DNA from: Sphingomonadaceae bacterium | GTDB taxonomy: Bacteria; Pseudomonadota; Alphaproteobacteria; Sphingomonadales; Sphingomonadaceae | DNA: 22,053 bases | Direction of reading: 5' to 3' | Assembly (NCBI GenBank): GCA_013821585.1 | Contig: JACDGO010000002.1 | Span: 1 to 22,053 of the forward strand | Shown here: one piece after another, positions 1 to 6,961 of the stretch | How positions within the stretch are numbered: the stretch's first letter is position 1 | How the letters are laid out: the number at the start of each line of letters is the position of its first letter | Made by a program: the position numbers and the translations under genes | The notes under the pieces: generated by a model | Database searches by the model: none | Seen by the model: only the letters and a program-made list of their open reading frames with translations | What the model was told of the DNA's origin: nothing

Positions 1-493
1 CAGCGTAGGCGGCATAGCGCGATCCCTTGCCGCAAGCCTGCATCGACGGATTAAGCGCGTGAAGGAAACGATTGCGCGTTCCCATGTGAACGCTGCCGAT
101 CTTCTTGGGAAAGCCCATGAACCAGCCGCGTGTTAGGCTGAAATCCTTGTCGACCCAAATGTAGACGACTCGATGCCCTTCAACGCCCTTATAGCTGCAG
201 CGCACGCCTATCAGACATTCGGTATACTGCGTTCGCTCCGGATTGACGCCCAGCATATCGCTGTTCCCCGCCCACAGCCCTTGCCAGTCGCCAAACCAGA
301 CATAAGCAACGTCGGGCTGTTCACGCGAGAGTTCGAGAGGCTCGGGGAGCAGCTTCCGAATCTGGTCGGGATCCGTCCGGTACTGGATCGAAAGAATGTC
401 GACACCGAAATCCCACGGCAGTCCGCCGACAATCTGGGCGGTGCCCTTAGGCGAAAAAGGAACCGAATAACCCTTTAGATCAGCAAGAGACAT
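1..493 (-). CDS. Acetoacetate decarboxylase (ADC) superfamily protein, 3' end outside window
   Basis: An open frame runs on the minus strand from ATG at 493 to the left edge without a stop: 164 codons, C-terminus missing. The residues FMGFPKKIG (about 125-133) match the ADC active-site segment, where the first of two adjacent lysines (here K130, K131) forms the Schiff base. YRTDP (38-42), LLPEPLEL and YTECLIGV (90-97) are also ADC-like. The family includes true acetoacetate decarboxylases and enzymes doing aldol or dehydration chemistry, for example the Sphingomonas wittichii homologue Swit_4259, so the reaction cannot be assigned. A short-chain keto or enol acid is a likely substrate. The gene is divergent from the LysR gene at 657, which suggests control by it. 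The Shine-Dalgarno signal is weak (GGAAAG about 9 bases upstream). Confidence 0.85.
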   Translation of the reverse strand, partial: MSLADLKGYSVPFSPKGTAQIVGGLPWDFGVDILSIQYRTDPDQIRKLLPEPLELSREQPDVAYVWFGDWQGLWAGNSDMLGVNPERTQYTECLIGVRCSYKGVEGHRVVYIWVDKDFSLTRGWFMGFPKKIGSVHMGTRNRFLHALNPSMQACGKGSRYAAYA

Positions 494-587
494 GATGCGT
501 GCTTTCCGTATGAGCACCGAGGACCGCCCGGCTCCCCAGCATGTCGCCGTTCCGCGACCCGATCGTCAAAACGCAATATGGAACAAC

Positions 588-606
588 CCATCACGCGCTT
601 TCATGG
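588..606. promoter_or_regulatory. Candidate LysR-type operator (CCAT-N11-ATGG)
   Basis: The gap between the divergent ADC-family and LysR genes holds the dyad CCAT-N11-ATGG. It contains the classic LysR T-N11-A spacing (T591, A603). A near-perfect 17-bp palindrome (601-617, one mismatched pair, centre 609) overlaps the right half-site. A similar CCAT-N11-ATG element lies in the divergent gap of the second LysR gene at 3783-3801. Function is inferred from position and motif only. Confidence 0.45.
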
Positions 607-656
607 CCGGGCCGTGAGATTTGCCTTTTGATGATGCCCCTTTAATACCGGTTCAC

Positions 657-1604
657 ATGAACTCGGTGCGCCTACAACGCTTCCTCGCAGTATACGATCA
701 TCGCAGCTTCGGACGCGCCGCGGTTGAGCTGCATGTGACCCAGCCCGCACTGAGCAAGAGCATTCAGCTGCTGGAAGACGAGCTCAAAGTGAAGTTGTTC
801 GAACGCACTGCCTCCGGAGTGGTACCAACGGTCTACGGGGAGGCCCTTTCGCTCCACGCCAAGGCCATCGAAGCCGAGATGAGAAACGCGGTCCGAGAGA
901 TCGCAACGCTGTCGGGTGCCGTGCTCGGAGACGTGACAATTGGCGTCACGCCGAGCGTCGCGGCCGAGCTAATCCCGCGCGCGTTTTTCAAAATGCGCGC
1001 CCAGCGACCGGGAATCACGCTGACCGTGCACGAGGGGTTGATGGAGCAGCATATCCCAGCGCTGCGCCGAGGCGAACTGGACATGATCGTTGGCGGATGG
1101 ATCCGGGGTTCTCACCCAGATCTGACGGTTGAGGGCCTCGTGCGTGATCGTGCGTTTGTGGTCGCGGGCCCTAATCATGACCTAGCTGGGGCGGGGCCCG
1201 TGACGCTTGCCGCTTTGCTCATGCATCAATGGGTTCTCCCGCCACATTCGCAATTCTGGTTGCACTCTTTCGAAAACGCCTTTCTTTCGACTGGCATGCA
1301 GCCGCCCACACCAGCAGCGGTAGCCAACTCGCCGGGATTTCTGCTCGCTGCGGTGCAGACCGGTGACTATCTGACAGTTCTGCCGGAGGCACTTGTCGCG
1401 CGCGAGGTGAGCGCAGGCGGAGTAGTCCTGATCGACGCGCCCGACCTTGCCCTGGGCATTGACATCACCGTCACATACCGGACGAGTGTCGTCCATATGA
1501 CCGCGTTCGACGCTTTCCTGCGTCTGCTCAAAGAGCTTTGTGGCTGGCGGTTCAGGAGGAACGGTTCGGTGCTCGAAGCCCCATTCGCTCGAGACGGGGA
1601 ATAA
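657..1604 (+). CDS. LysR-family transcriptional regulator
   Basis: A protein of 315 aa from ATG 657. An in-frame TTG at 621 would add 12 residues, but the usual LysR N-terminus (LQRFLAVYDHRSFGRAA) starts right after the ATG, so 657 is preferred; neither start has a clear Shine-Dalgarno. The N-terminal winged HTH includes the hallmark VTQPALSKSIQLLEDEL and KLFERT. The C-terminal part is the periplasmic-binding-like effector domain. It is paralogous to the LysR protein at 3862: both share QPALSKS, GVVPTV, LHAKAIEA/MHAKAIEA and IPALRRGE. It probably senses a pathway acid or CoA-linked metabolite and controls the divergent ADC-family gene, perhaps also the monooxygenase unit. Its 3' end overlaps the convergent LLM gene by 53 bp. 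Confidence 0.93.
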   Translation: MNSVRLQRFLAVYDHRSFGRAAVELHVTQPALSKSIQLLEDELKVKLFERTASGVVPTVYGEALSLHAKAIEAEMRNAVREIATLSGAVLGDVTIGVTPSVAAELIPRAFFKMRAQRPGITLTVHEGLMEQHIPALRRGELDMIVGGWIRGSHPDLTVEGLVRDRAFVVAGPNHDLAGAGPVTLAALLMHQWVLPPHSQFWLHSFENAFLSTGMQPPTPAAVANSPGFLLAAVQTGDYLTVLPEALVAREVSAGGVVLIDAPDLALGIDITVTYRTSVVHMTAFDAFLRLLKELCGWRFRRNGSVLEAPFARDGE

Positions 1605-2667
1605 CCTCGTCGCGAAAAAGCGGAAATTCCTGCACATAATCGACGAAGCTGAGCGTAGTGCCCGCAAACCCTGCCTGGGTGATCCGCGCCATTTCGTTGA
1701 CGATAGTATCAGGATCGCCGACTAACGGATAAGTGCCGTGCCCGGCCGCAAACCGGCCTCGCATCGTGCGCAGCGCCTCTTCCGGGAAGGACTGGGCATG
1801 CAGTCCCTGCAGAGTCATCAGATTTTCGACGGCGGCCCAATCAGCATTGGTCTCCGAATACCAGCGGTAGTATTCCTCGGCCTCGCGCTGGGTTGGGCGG
1901 CAGACAGCGTGGCTTAGGGTAAATGCCCCAGCCGACCGTCCCATCTCGACAGCTTTCGCCTTGATTTGAGCCACTTCGGTGGTCGACTGGTCCAGATCGA
2001 TCGAAATACAAAACAGGAAGTCGGCATTGCGGACGGCGAAGTCCCGACCCTCGGTGGAACCTGCGGCGTTCATAATCGGCGGCGGACCATCGAACGGTCG
2101 CGGATAAGCGTAAATCCCCTTGCCCTTGAAAAAGCGTCCGTCCCAATCGAACGGTCCATCGTGGCCCCACACCGCGCGTACATAGTCGAACCATTCCTGC
2201 GCCAGCGCGTAGCGATCTGTGTGAGCGGGAGGCAAGTCAATGCCGAAGGCGTCATACTCGGGCTTATTCCACCCCGCGACGACGTTAAGGCCCAGCCGCC
2301 CGCGACCAAGTTGATCGGCGGTAGCGAGCTGCTTGGCAGCGACAAAGGGGTGGATAAATGCGGTGTGTACGGTGGCGAATACGTTAATGCGACTGGTGTG
2401 CGCGAGCAGTCCAGTCGCCCAAGTCACCGTTTCCAGCACGCTGCCATGGAAGTCGGTTTCCCCGCCGTAGCCGATCCAGCGTGCAATCGGCAACAGGAAC
2501 TCGATACCGGCCTCGTCGGCCAGCTTGGCGAGGGCGATATTGTTTTCCCAGCTGTTGTCCCACCGCTCGCTCACCTTTGTAACCGCCATGCCGCTCGAGC
2601 AATTGGGCGAGAATAAGCCGAGCTTGAGCTTGTTGTTGTTAAAGATCGGGGATTGCTGACGGCCCAT
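1552..2667 (-). CDS. LLM-class flavin-dependent monooxygenase, RutA-like
   Basis: The frame opens further upstream, but ATG at 2667 has AGGAG seven bases before it, so I place the start there (371 aa). Luciferase-like monooxygenase family members use FMNH2 from a separate reductase. The segments GYGGETDF, TSRINVFATVHTAF, GRGRLGLNVVAGWNKPEY and YAYPRPFDGPPPIMNAAGS follow the pattern of RutA (pyrimidine ring-opening) and of DszA/SfnG. RutA-type enzymes insert oxygen next to a carbonyl and can open N-heterocyclic rings, so an oxygenation or ring-opening step on a heteroaromatic or amide-like intermediate is plausible, but the substrate is not known. No flavin reductase is visible nearby. It lies 232 bp downstream of the FAH gene on the same strand and its 3' end overlaps the LysR gene at 657 tail to tail. 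Confidence 0.9.
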   Translation of the reverse strand: MGRQQSPIFNNNKLKLGLFSPNCSSGMAVTKVSERWDNSWENNIALAKLADEAGIEFLLPIARWIGYGGETDFHGSVLETVTWATGLLAHTSRINVFATVHTAFIHPFVAAKQLATADQLGRGRLGLNVVAGWNKPEYDAFGIDLPPAHTDRYALAQEWFDYVRAVWGHDGPFDWDGRFFKGKGIYAYPRPFDGPPPIMNAAGSTEGRDFAVRNADFLFCISIDLDQSTTEVAQIKAKAVEMGRSAGAFTLSHAVCRPTQREAEEYYRWYSETNADWAAVENLMTLQGLHAQSFPEEALRTMRGRFAAGHGTYPLVGDPDTIVNEMARITQAGFAGTTLSFVDYVQEFPLFRDEVIPRLERMGLRAPNRSS

Positions 2668-2810
2668 AGTCTGCTCCTGCATACGGCTGTAGACTAGGAA
2701 CCGTGGCGCGGGATGCGGCGCAAATCGCAGTTGGTTATGCCCCATGCCGCGCCGGTGCTGAGGCTACGCAGCGGGACTGTCAGATTGTGCACGAGTATTG
2801 TGAATTGGCA

Positions 2811-2830
2811 GATCAGCGGGATCGCTGATC
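2811..2830. repeat. Perfect 8-bp inverted repeat between FAH and LLM genes
   Basis: GATCAGCG-GGAT-CGCTGATC is a perfect 8-bp stem with a 4-base loop, in the 232-bp gap after the FAH stop and before the LLM start. It has no T-run on the minus strand, so it is not a typical intrinsic terminator. It could be a partial terminator, an mRNA-stabilising hairpin or a protein site. A CCATGG palindrome abuts it at 2830-2835. I see no gene in the gap. Confidence 0.5.
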
Positions 2831-2899
2831 CATGGTATTCCGATGATCTTTGCTGAGGTCACGCAGTTTTGGCTACGCTCATCAACGTTGGTTATCCGA

Positions 2900-3730
2900 T
2901 CACTCCGCGACGACCTTATTCTCAATCGCACCCAGGCCTTCGATCTCGACGCGGACCACATCGCCGGGTTCCAGGAACCGGGGCGGAGACTGACCGGCAC
3001 CGGACCCGGCCGGGGAGCCGGTAGTGATGATATCGCCGGCTTCGAGGGGGAGGATGGCGGAAATATGGGCAATCAATTCCCAGATGTTACATTGCATTTG
3101 GGCTGTGGAGGAGTTCTGGCGCAGCTCACCGTTCACCCAAGTGCGGATCGTCAGCTTGTGCGGGTCATTGATTTCACTGGTGGTCGTGATCCACGGGCCA
3201 AATGGGCCGTGGGTCGCTCCACTCTTGGCCAGTACCAGGGTCTCGGGACGGGCGTAAGCGCGCACAGTTAAATCGTTGACGACGACGTACCCGGCGACAT
3301 GGCGCGCCGCGTCGGACACGGAAATCTGGCTGCATCGGTGCGCGATGACCACTCCGAGTTCACCTTCGTAGTCAAGGGTCGAGACGGCGACCGGACGGAT
3401 CACCGACGAATAGGGGGCCGCCGCGGCGCCGGCGAGTTTGGCGAAGATGGTCGGGCAGTCACCGATCGGCCCGCAAGTCTCGATCGCGTGATCGCGATAA
3501 TTCATGCCGACCCCAAGGAAGAAGCGCGGGAGTGGAATCGGCGCGCATAATCGCTCGAGCTCACAAGGCATGACACGCCCACGACGCGCAAGGGCAGCAG
3601 CCCGCGTGACGAGATCGCTGCTCAAAATATCGAAAAGGGTTGGTGCGAGGGATCGCAAATCGACGATTCCACCGTCCACCACAGCGCCAGGCCCGGTAGC
3701 GTCGTCATAACGGTAAGTTGCTAGCTTCAT
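2900..3730 (-). CDS. Fumarylacetoacetate hydrolase (FAH) family protein
   Basis: A protein of 276 aa from ATG 3730, with the usual FAH N-terminus (MKLATYRYDD..., then a G-rich D-L segment). GVGMNYRDHAIE (about 73-84) holds the likely catalytic H81/E84 pair, YEGELGVVI (121-129) the metal ligands E122 and E124, and VVNDLTVRAYA the third ligand D153. A lysine in AKSGATHGPFGPWI and the late ITTGSPAGSG loop are also family features. Members hydrolyse C-C bonds of acylpyruvates or isomerise and hydrate 2-oxo-diene acids from meta-cleavage, using Mg or Mn. Here it probably processes a ring-fission product. It may be co-transcribed with the LLM monooxygenase downstream and is divergent from the second LysR regulator. 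The upstream Shine-Dalgarno is weak. Confidence 0.93.
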   Translation of the reverse strand: MKLATYRYDDATGPGAVVDGGIVDLRSLAPTLFDILSSDLVTRAAALARRGRVMPCELERLCAPIPLPRFFLGVGMNYRDHAIETCGPIGDCPTIFAKLAGAAAAPYSSVIRPVAVSTLDYEGELGVVIAHRCSQISVSDAARHVAGYVVVNDLTVRAYARPETLVLAKSGATHGPFGPWITTTSEINDPHKLTIRTWVNGELRQNSSTAQMQCNIWELIAHISAILPLEAGDIITTGSPAGSGAGQSPPRFLEPGDVVRVEIEGLGAIENKVVAE

Positions 3731-3748
3731 CGTTCGTTATCCGGCAAA

Positions 3749-3776
3749 ATTCAATAAATTCTGAGGTTTTTCTCAA
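3749..3776 (-). promoter_or_regulatory. Candidate promoter for the FAH gene
   Basis: Read on the minus strand, TTGAGA (3776-3771), a 16-base spacer and TTGAAT (3754-3749) form a weak sigma70-like pair about 18 bases before the FAH start codon. The region is noticeably AT-rich compared with its surroundings. Motif-based call only. Confidence 0.3.
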
Positions 3777-3782
3777 GACGAG

Positions 3783-3801
3783 CCATTCAGTGCGGTTATG
3801 C
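3783..3801. promoter_or_regulatory. Candidate LysR-type operator (CCAT-N11-ATGC)
   Basis: CCAT-N11-ATGC with exact T-N11-A spacing (T3786, A3798) sits in the 131-bp gap between the divergent FAH and LysR genes. It lies just upstream of a TTGACA hexamer (3808-3813) that could be the -35 box of the LysR gene, although no good -10 follows it. The site would be about 50 bases upstream of the predicted FAH transcription start, a common LysR position. It shares 11 of 19 positions with the element at 588-606. Confidence 0.45.
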
Positions 3802-3861
3802 TTATGGTTGACAATGCCAGCGATGCGGCGGACCATTCCGGACGCGCCAGGGAGAGGCACC

Positions 3862-4785
3862 ATGCTTGAATCGCGTCGTCTGCGACAGTTCCTGACCGTC
3901 TATGAGCTTGGCAGCATCGGCCAGGCTTCGGAGAAGCTGCTGCTCACCCAGCCGGCGCTGTCGAAGAGCGTTCGGCTGCTCGAGGACAGCCTTGGTGTGA
4001 AGCTGTTCGAACGCACCACGCTGGGTGTCGTGCCGACGGTTTTCGGGAAGGCGCTCGCGATGCATGCCAAGGCGATCGAGGCGCAGGTGCGCCACGCCGA
4101 GGCGCAGATCGCGAGTCTTCAAGGCAATACCCAGGGACAGGTGTCGGTCGGTATCGGACCGAGCATGGCGACCGCGTTGATGCCGCTGGCGACGCTGCGC
4201 ATTCAGGAACGTCAGCTCGGCATCGAACTGAGCGTCGTCGAGGGCCTCGTCGACGAGCTGATTCCGGCGCTGCGGCGCGGCGAGATCGACCTGGCGATTG
4301 GCGGTTGGCCCAAGGTCGCCGACCCGGCATTTTTGACCGAGGTCCTGGCTCAAGACCGGGTTCAGGTCTTTGCTCGCGCGGCCCATCCGCTGGCCGGGCG
4401 CGCGATCGAGGTCACCGAATTGCTCGATCATCCCTGGGCCCTCCCGCCGTCGTCGCAGCGCTGGCGGCAGAAGTTCGACGAATTCTTCTTCGCGCAAGGC
4501 CTGTCGGCGCCCAAGCCGGCGGTGGTCTCCAATTCGGCAATGTACCTCAAGGCACTGATGCAGAAGGGCGACTATCTGAGTTTCCTTCCCGCCCAGCTCG
4601 CGGCGGAGGCGGACCTGCTGGTCCCAATCGACGTATTCCCTTCGGAAATCACGATCGACATCAGCCTTACGTACAAAAATCGAACACTATCGAATCCCGC
4701 CTGCCTCGAAGTCGCGGAGATTTTGCGCGATGTGGCGATAGAAGTGACCAGTCCGCGCGAGCCCGCACTCACAAGAGCTGCGTGA
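3862..4785 (+). CDS. LysR-family transcriptional regulator, paralogue of the 657 gene
   Basis: The open frame begins at 3718, but ATG 3862 has a good GGGAGAGG Shine-Dalgarno and gives the normal LysR N-terminus (MLESRRLRQFLTVYELGSIGQAS), so the protein is 307 aa. The HTH core is LLTQPALSKSVRLLEDSL followed by VKLFERT. The effector domain includes VSVGIGPSM, IPALRRGEIDLAIGGW and a C-terminal part with LSFLPAQL. It is clearly similar along its length to the regulator at 657. It is divergent from the FAH gene and most likely controls it. Its 3' end overlaps the convergent acyl-CoA dehydrogenase gene by 17 bp, so it closes the left end of the large minus-strand operon and may regulate that too. 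Confidence 0.94.
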   Translation: MLESRRLRQFLTVYELGSIGQASEKLLLTQPALSKSVRLLEDSLGVKLFERTTLGVVPTVFGKALAMHAKAIEAQVRHAEAQIASLQGNTQGQVSVGIGPSMATALMPLATLRIQERQLGIELSVVEGLVDELIPALRRGEIDLAIGGWPKVADPAFLTEVLAQDRVQVFARAAHPLAGRAIEVTELLDHPWALPPSSQRWRQKFDEFFFAQGLSAPKPAVVSNSAMYLKALMQKGDYLSFLPAQLAAEADLLVPIDVFPSEITIDISLTYKNRTLSNPACLEVAEILRDVAIEVTSPREPALTRAA

Positions 4786-5962
4786 TGCTGAGCCGGAGGA
4801 CATCCCGGGTGAAGTCACAGCTGTAGCCGACATAAGCGTCGTTGAGAAAACGGCCGGCCTCATATTCGCGCGCCACGCCGTAACCGCCGAGGATTTCGAC
4901 ACAGCGTTGCGCATTGGCGATGGCCGCGTCGACCGCGGCGGTCTTGGCGGCAGGGCCCTTGAACATGGCGGCGGCGCGCGGGTCGGTGGCACAGGCGCGG
5001 GCGGCATCCCACACCAGCAGGCGCGCCGAATGGACATCGACCGCCATGTCGGCGATTTTCAGCGCGACCGCCTGATGCTCGATGATCGGTTTCCCACCGC
5101 TCTTGCGTTCGCGAGCGTAGCGCAAGGCATAGTCGTAGGATGCGCGCGCCAGGCCGACAAAGCAGGCGGCGAGGCAGATCCCCATTTCGGGCATGCCGGC
5201 AAAGACCATGCCCGCGCCATTCTCCGGCCCGATCATCTGCGTAGCGGGGATGCGCACGTCGTCGAACACAAGCTCGGCATGTTCGGTCAGCGGCCAGCCG
5301 ATTAGCCGGGTGCGTGAGCCGGTCGAAAAACCCGGAGTTCCAGCGGGGACGTGGAAGATGGACAGGCCGTTGAAGGCGGGCTGGTCGGGAGCGGTGCGGG
5401 CGATAATGAAATAATGGTCGGCCACGCCGGCGTTGGTCACAAACGCGGACTTGCGGCCATTCAGCACCCACGAGTTGCCATCGCGGACGGCGGACAGTTT
5501 CGGTCCGGCCGCCGGGTCCATCCCGCCGGTCATCAGCTCGGACCCCGCGACGTCGGGTTCGCTTTGAGCGCCGGCGAACATCGTCAACGGGCGCTCCGCA
5601 ACCGAGCTCATGAGGTTTGCGGCCTGCTCTTCTCGGCCGGCCCTGATCATCATCAGCGGCATCGTTGCATTGAGCGCAAAATAATCCGCAGCGATGCCGA
5701 CATCCGCCGCGCCGAGTTCTTCGAGCATCAGCACCGCGTCGACGCAGGATCCACCCGAGCCGCCCTGCGCTTCTGGAAGGAAGATGCGCGTGAAACCAAG
5801 GGCGGCCCCCTTTTCGACCAGGGGACGGACCAACGGCCACGGGTCCTCGGGATCGCCTTCGCGATGGACGCGCTCAACAAGCGGCCGGATCTCATTCTGC
5901 GCGAAAGCGCGCGCGGTTCTTTGGAGCAGCGCCTGTTCCTCGGTCAGTTCGAAGGCGATCAT
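4769..5962 (-). CDS. Acyl-CoA dehydrogenase, atypical active site
   Basis: A protein of 397 aa with normal three-domain ACAD layout: helical N-terminus (LTEEQALLQRTARAF), middle beta domain (SEPDVAGSEL, WVLNGRKSAFVTNAGVADHY) and C-terminal helical domain (ARERKSGGKPIIEHQAV, VEILGGYGVAREYEAGRF). The flavoenzyme family oxidises acyl-CoA thioesters to 2-enoyl-CoA. The catalytic glutamate is normally in a YEGT/YEGA motif near the C-terminus. By my alignment that stretch is CDFT here, with D383 in place of Glu, so activity or substrate may be unusual; E259 lies near the alternative base position of isovaleryl-type enzymes. It is the last gene of the minus-strand operon and its ATG overlaps the stop of the preceding MDR gene (ATGA). 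Confidence 0.92.
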   Translation of the reverse strand: MIAFELTEEQALLQRTARAFAQNEIRPLVERVHREGDPEDPWPLVRPLVEKGAALGFTRIFLPEAQGGSGGSCVDAVLMLEELGAADVGIAADYFALNATMPLMMIRAGREEQAANLMSSVAERPLTMFAGAQSEPDVAGSELMTGGMDPAAGPKLSAVRDGNSWVLNGRKSAFVTNAGVADHYFIIARTAPDQPAFNGLSIFHVPAGTPGFSTGSRTRLIGWPLTEHAELVFDDVRIPATQMIGPENGAGMVFAGMPEMGICLAACFVGLARASYDYALRYARERKSGGKPIIEHQAVALKIADMAVDVHSARLLVWDAARACATDPRAAAMFKGPAAKTAAVDAAIANAQRCVEILGGYGVAREYEAGRFLNDAYVGYSCDFTRDVLRLSITQLL

Positions 5963-6942
5963 GAGCGGACTTTCAGAACGATCTTGCCGAGCGTCTTGCC
6001 GGTGTCGATCTGGCGATGCGCATCAGCTGCCTGATCGAGCGGCAACACGGTCAGCTTCGGCACTTTGAGGGCACCGCTTTCGAACAGGGGGCGCATCTGG
6101 TCGAGAATGTCCGGACGGGAGCTGAACGCCACGACCTTCGTCGTGACGTGATGTTTCTCCATCAGCCGCTCGCGATTGGCCATTTCGACCTCATCGCCGC
6201 GCAGGATGACGAGCAGCGTGCCGCCGGGCTTCAGCACTTCGTAGGATTTGAGGTTGGTTTCGCCGCCGATCTGGTCGAGGACAATGTCAATATCGCGGGT
6301 GGCCTCGACGAAGTCTGTCGCCGTATAGTCGATCACTTCGTCCGCCCCGAGCGAGCGGACGTAACCAGCCTTCTCCGGCGAGGCGGTCGCGACCACATGG
6401 GCGCCGAAGTGCTTCGCGATCTGGATGGCGAAGGAACCGACACCGCCGCCGCCGGCATGGATCAGCACGCGCATGCCGGGGCCGACATGGGCGAGGTCGA
6501 CGAGACCGTACCACGCGGTGCACGCCGCCATCGGCACCGTGGCCGCTTCCTCGAAGCTCAGATTGGCCGGCATCCGGCGCACTGTCCAGGCCGGAGCGAC
6601 GGCATATTCGGCATAGGCGCCCGGGCGCATCGGATCGAGCAGGCCATAGACCCGGTCGCCGATGTCCAGTTCTGACACGTCGAAGCCGCGGGCAACGACC
6701 ACACCGGACACGTCGTTGCCGAGGATGTGGCCTGGTGCACAGGGGAACAGCTGGTGCATCCAACCCTGGCGCAGCTTTTTGTCGAACGGGTTGACCCCCG
6801 CTGCATGGACCTCGATCAGCACCTCATTATGGGGCATCATCGGCGGCAACGGGACTTCCTCGAGCCGGAGCTGCTCGGGGCCACCATAGCCGGCGAGGCA
6901 AATGGCGCGCATCTTGTCGGCGACCGGCTGTTGGGCGTTCAT
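5959..6942 (-). CDS. Zinc-independent MDR oxidoreductase, quinone oxidoreductase-like
   Basis: A protein of 327 aa from ATG 6942, with AGGAGA nine bases upstream. It is a medium-chain dehydrogenase/reductase with GroES-like N-terminus (VLIEVHAAGVNPFDKKLRQG, ILGNDVSGVVVARG, IGDRVYGL) and Rossmann motif AGGGGVGSFAIQIAK, followed by GADEVIDYTATDF and DIVLDQIGG. The zinc-binding cysteine and histidine residues of alcohol dehydrogenases are absent, which points to the quinone oxidoreductase / enone reductase branch using NADPH. In the pathway it would reduce a C=C next to a carbonyl, or a quinone-like intermediate. It is 19 bp downstream of the preceding MDR gene and translationally coupled (ATGA) to the acyl-CoA dehydrogenase. 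Confidence 0.92.
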   Translation of the reverse strand: MNAQQPVADKMRAICLAGYGGPEQLRLEEVPLPPMMPHNEVLIEVHAAGVNPFDKKLRQGWMHQLFPCAPGHILGNDVSGVVVARGFDVSELDIGDRVYGLLDPMRPGAYAEYAVAPAWTVRRMPANLSFEEAATVPMAACTAWYGLVDLAHVGPGMRVLIHAGGGGVGSFAIQIAKHFGAHVVATASPEKAGYVRSLGADEVIDYTATDFVEATRDIDIVLDQIGGETNLKSYEVLKPGGTLLVILRGDEVEMANRERLMEKHHVTTKVVAFSSRPDILDQMRPLFESGALKVPKLTVLPLDQAADAHRQIDTGKTLGKIVLKVRS

Positions 6943-6961
6943 CGATCCATTCTCCTGCGGC

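Noticed and set aside
173..478. Plus-strand open frame of 101 codons at the left edge
   Set aside because: It is antisense to the ADC-superfamily frame, which has the family's active-site motif; the plus-strand translation matches nothing.
3802..4497. Minus-strand open frame opposite the second LysR gene
   Set aside because: The LysR protein is clear on the plus strand; this translation is Arg/Gln-rich and featureless.
5351..6034. Plus-strand open frame opposite the acyl-CoA dehydrogenase
   Set aside because: Antisense shadow with no recognisable domain or ribosome site.
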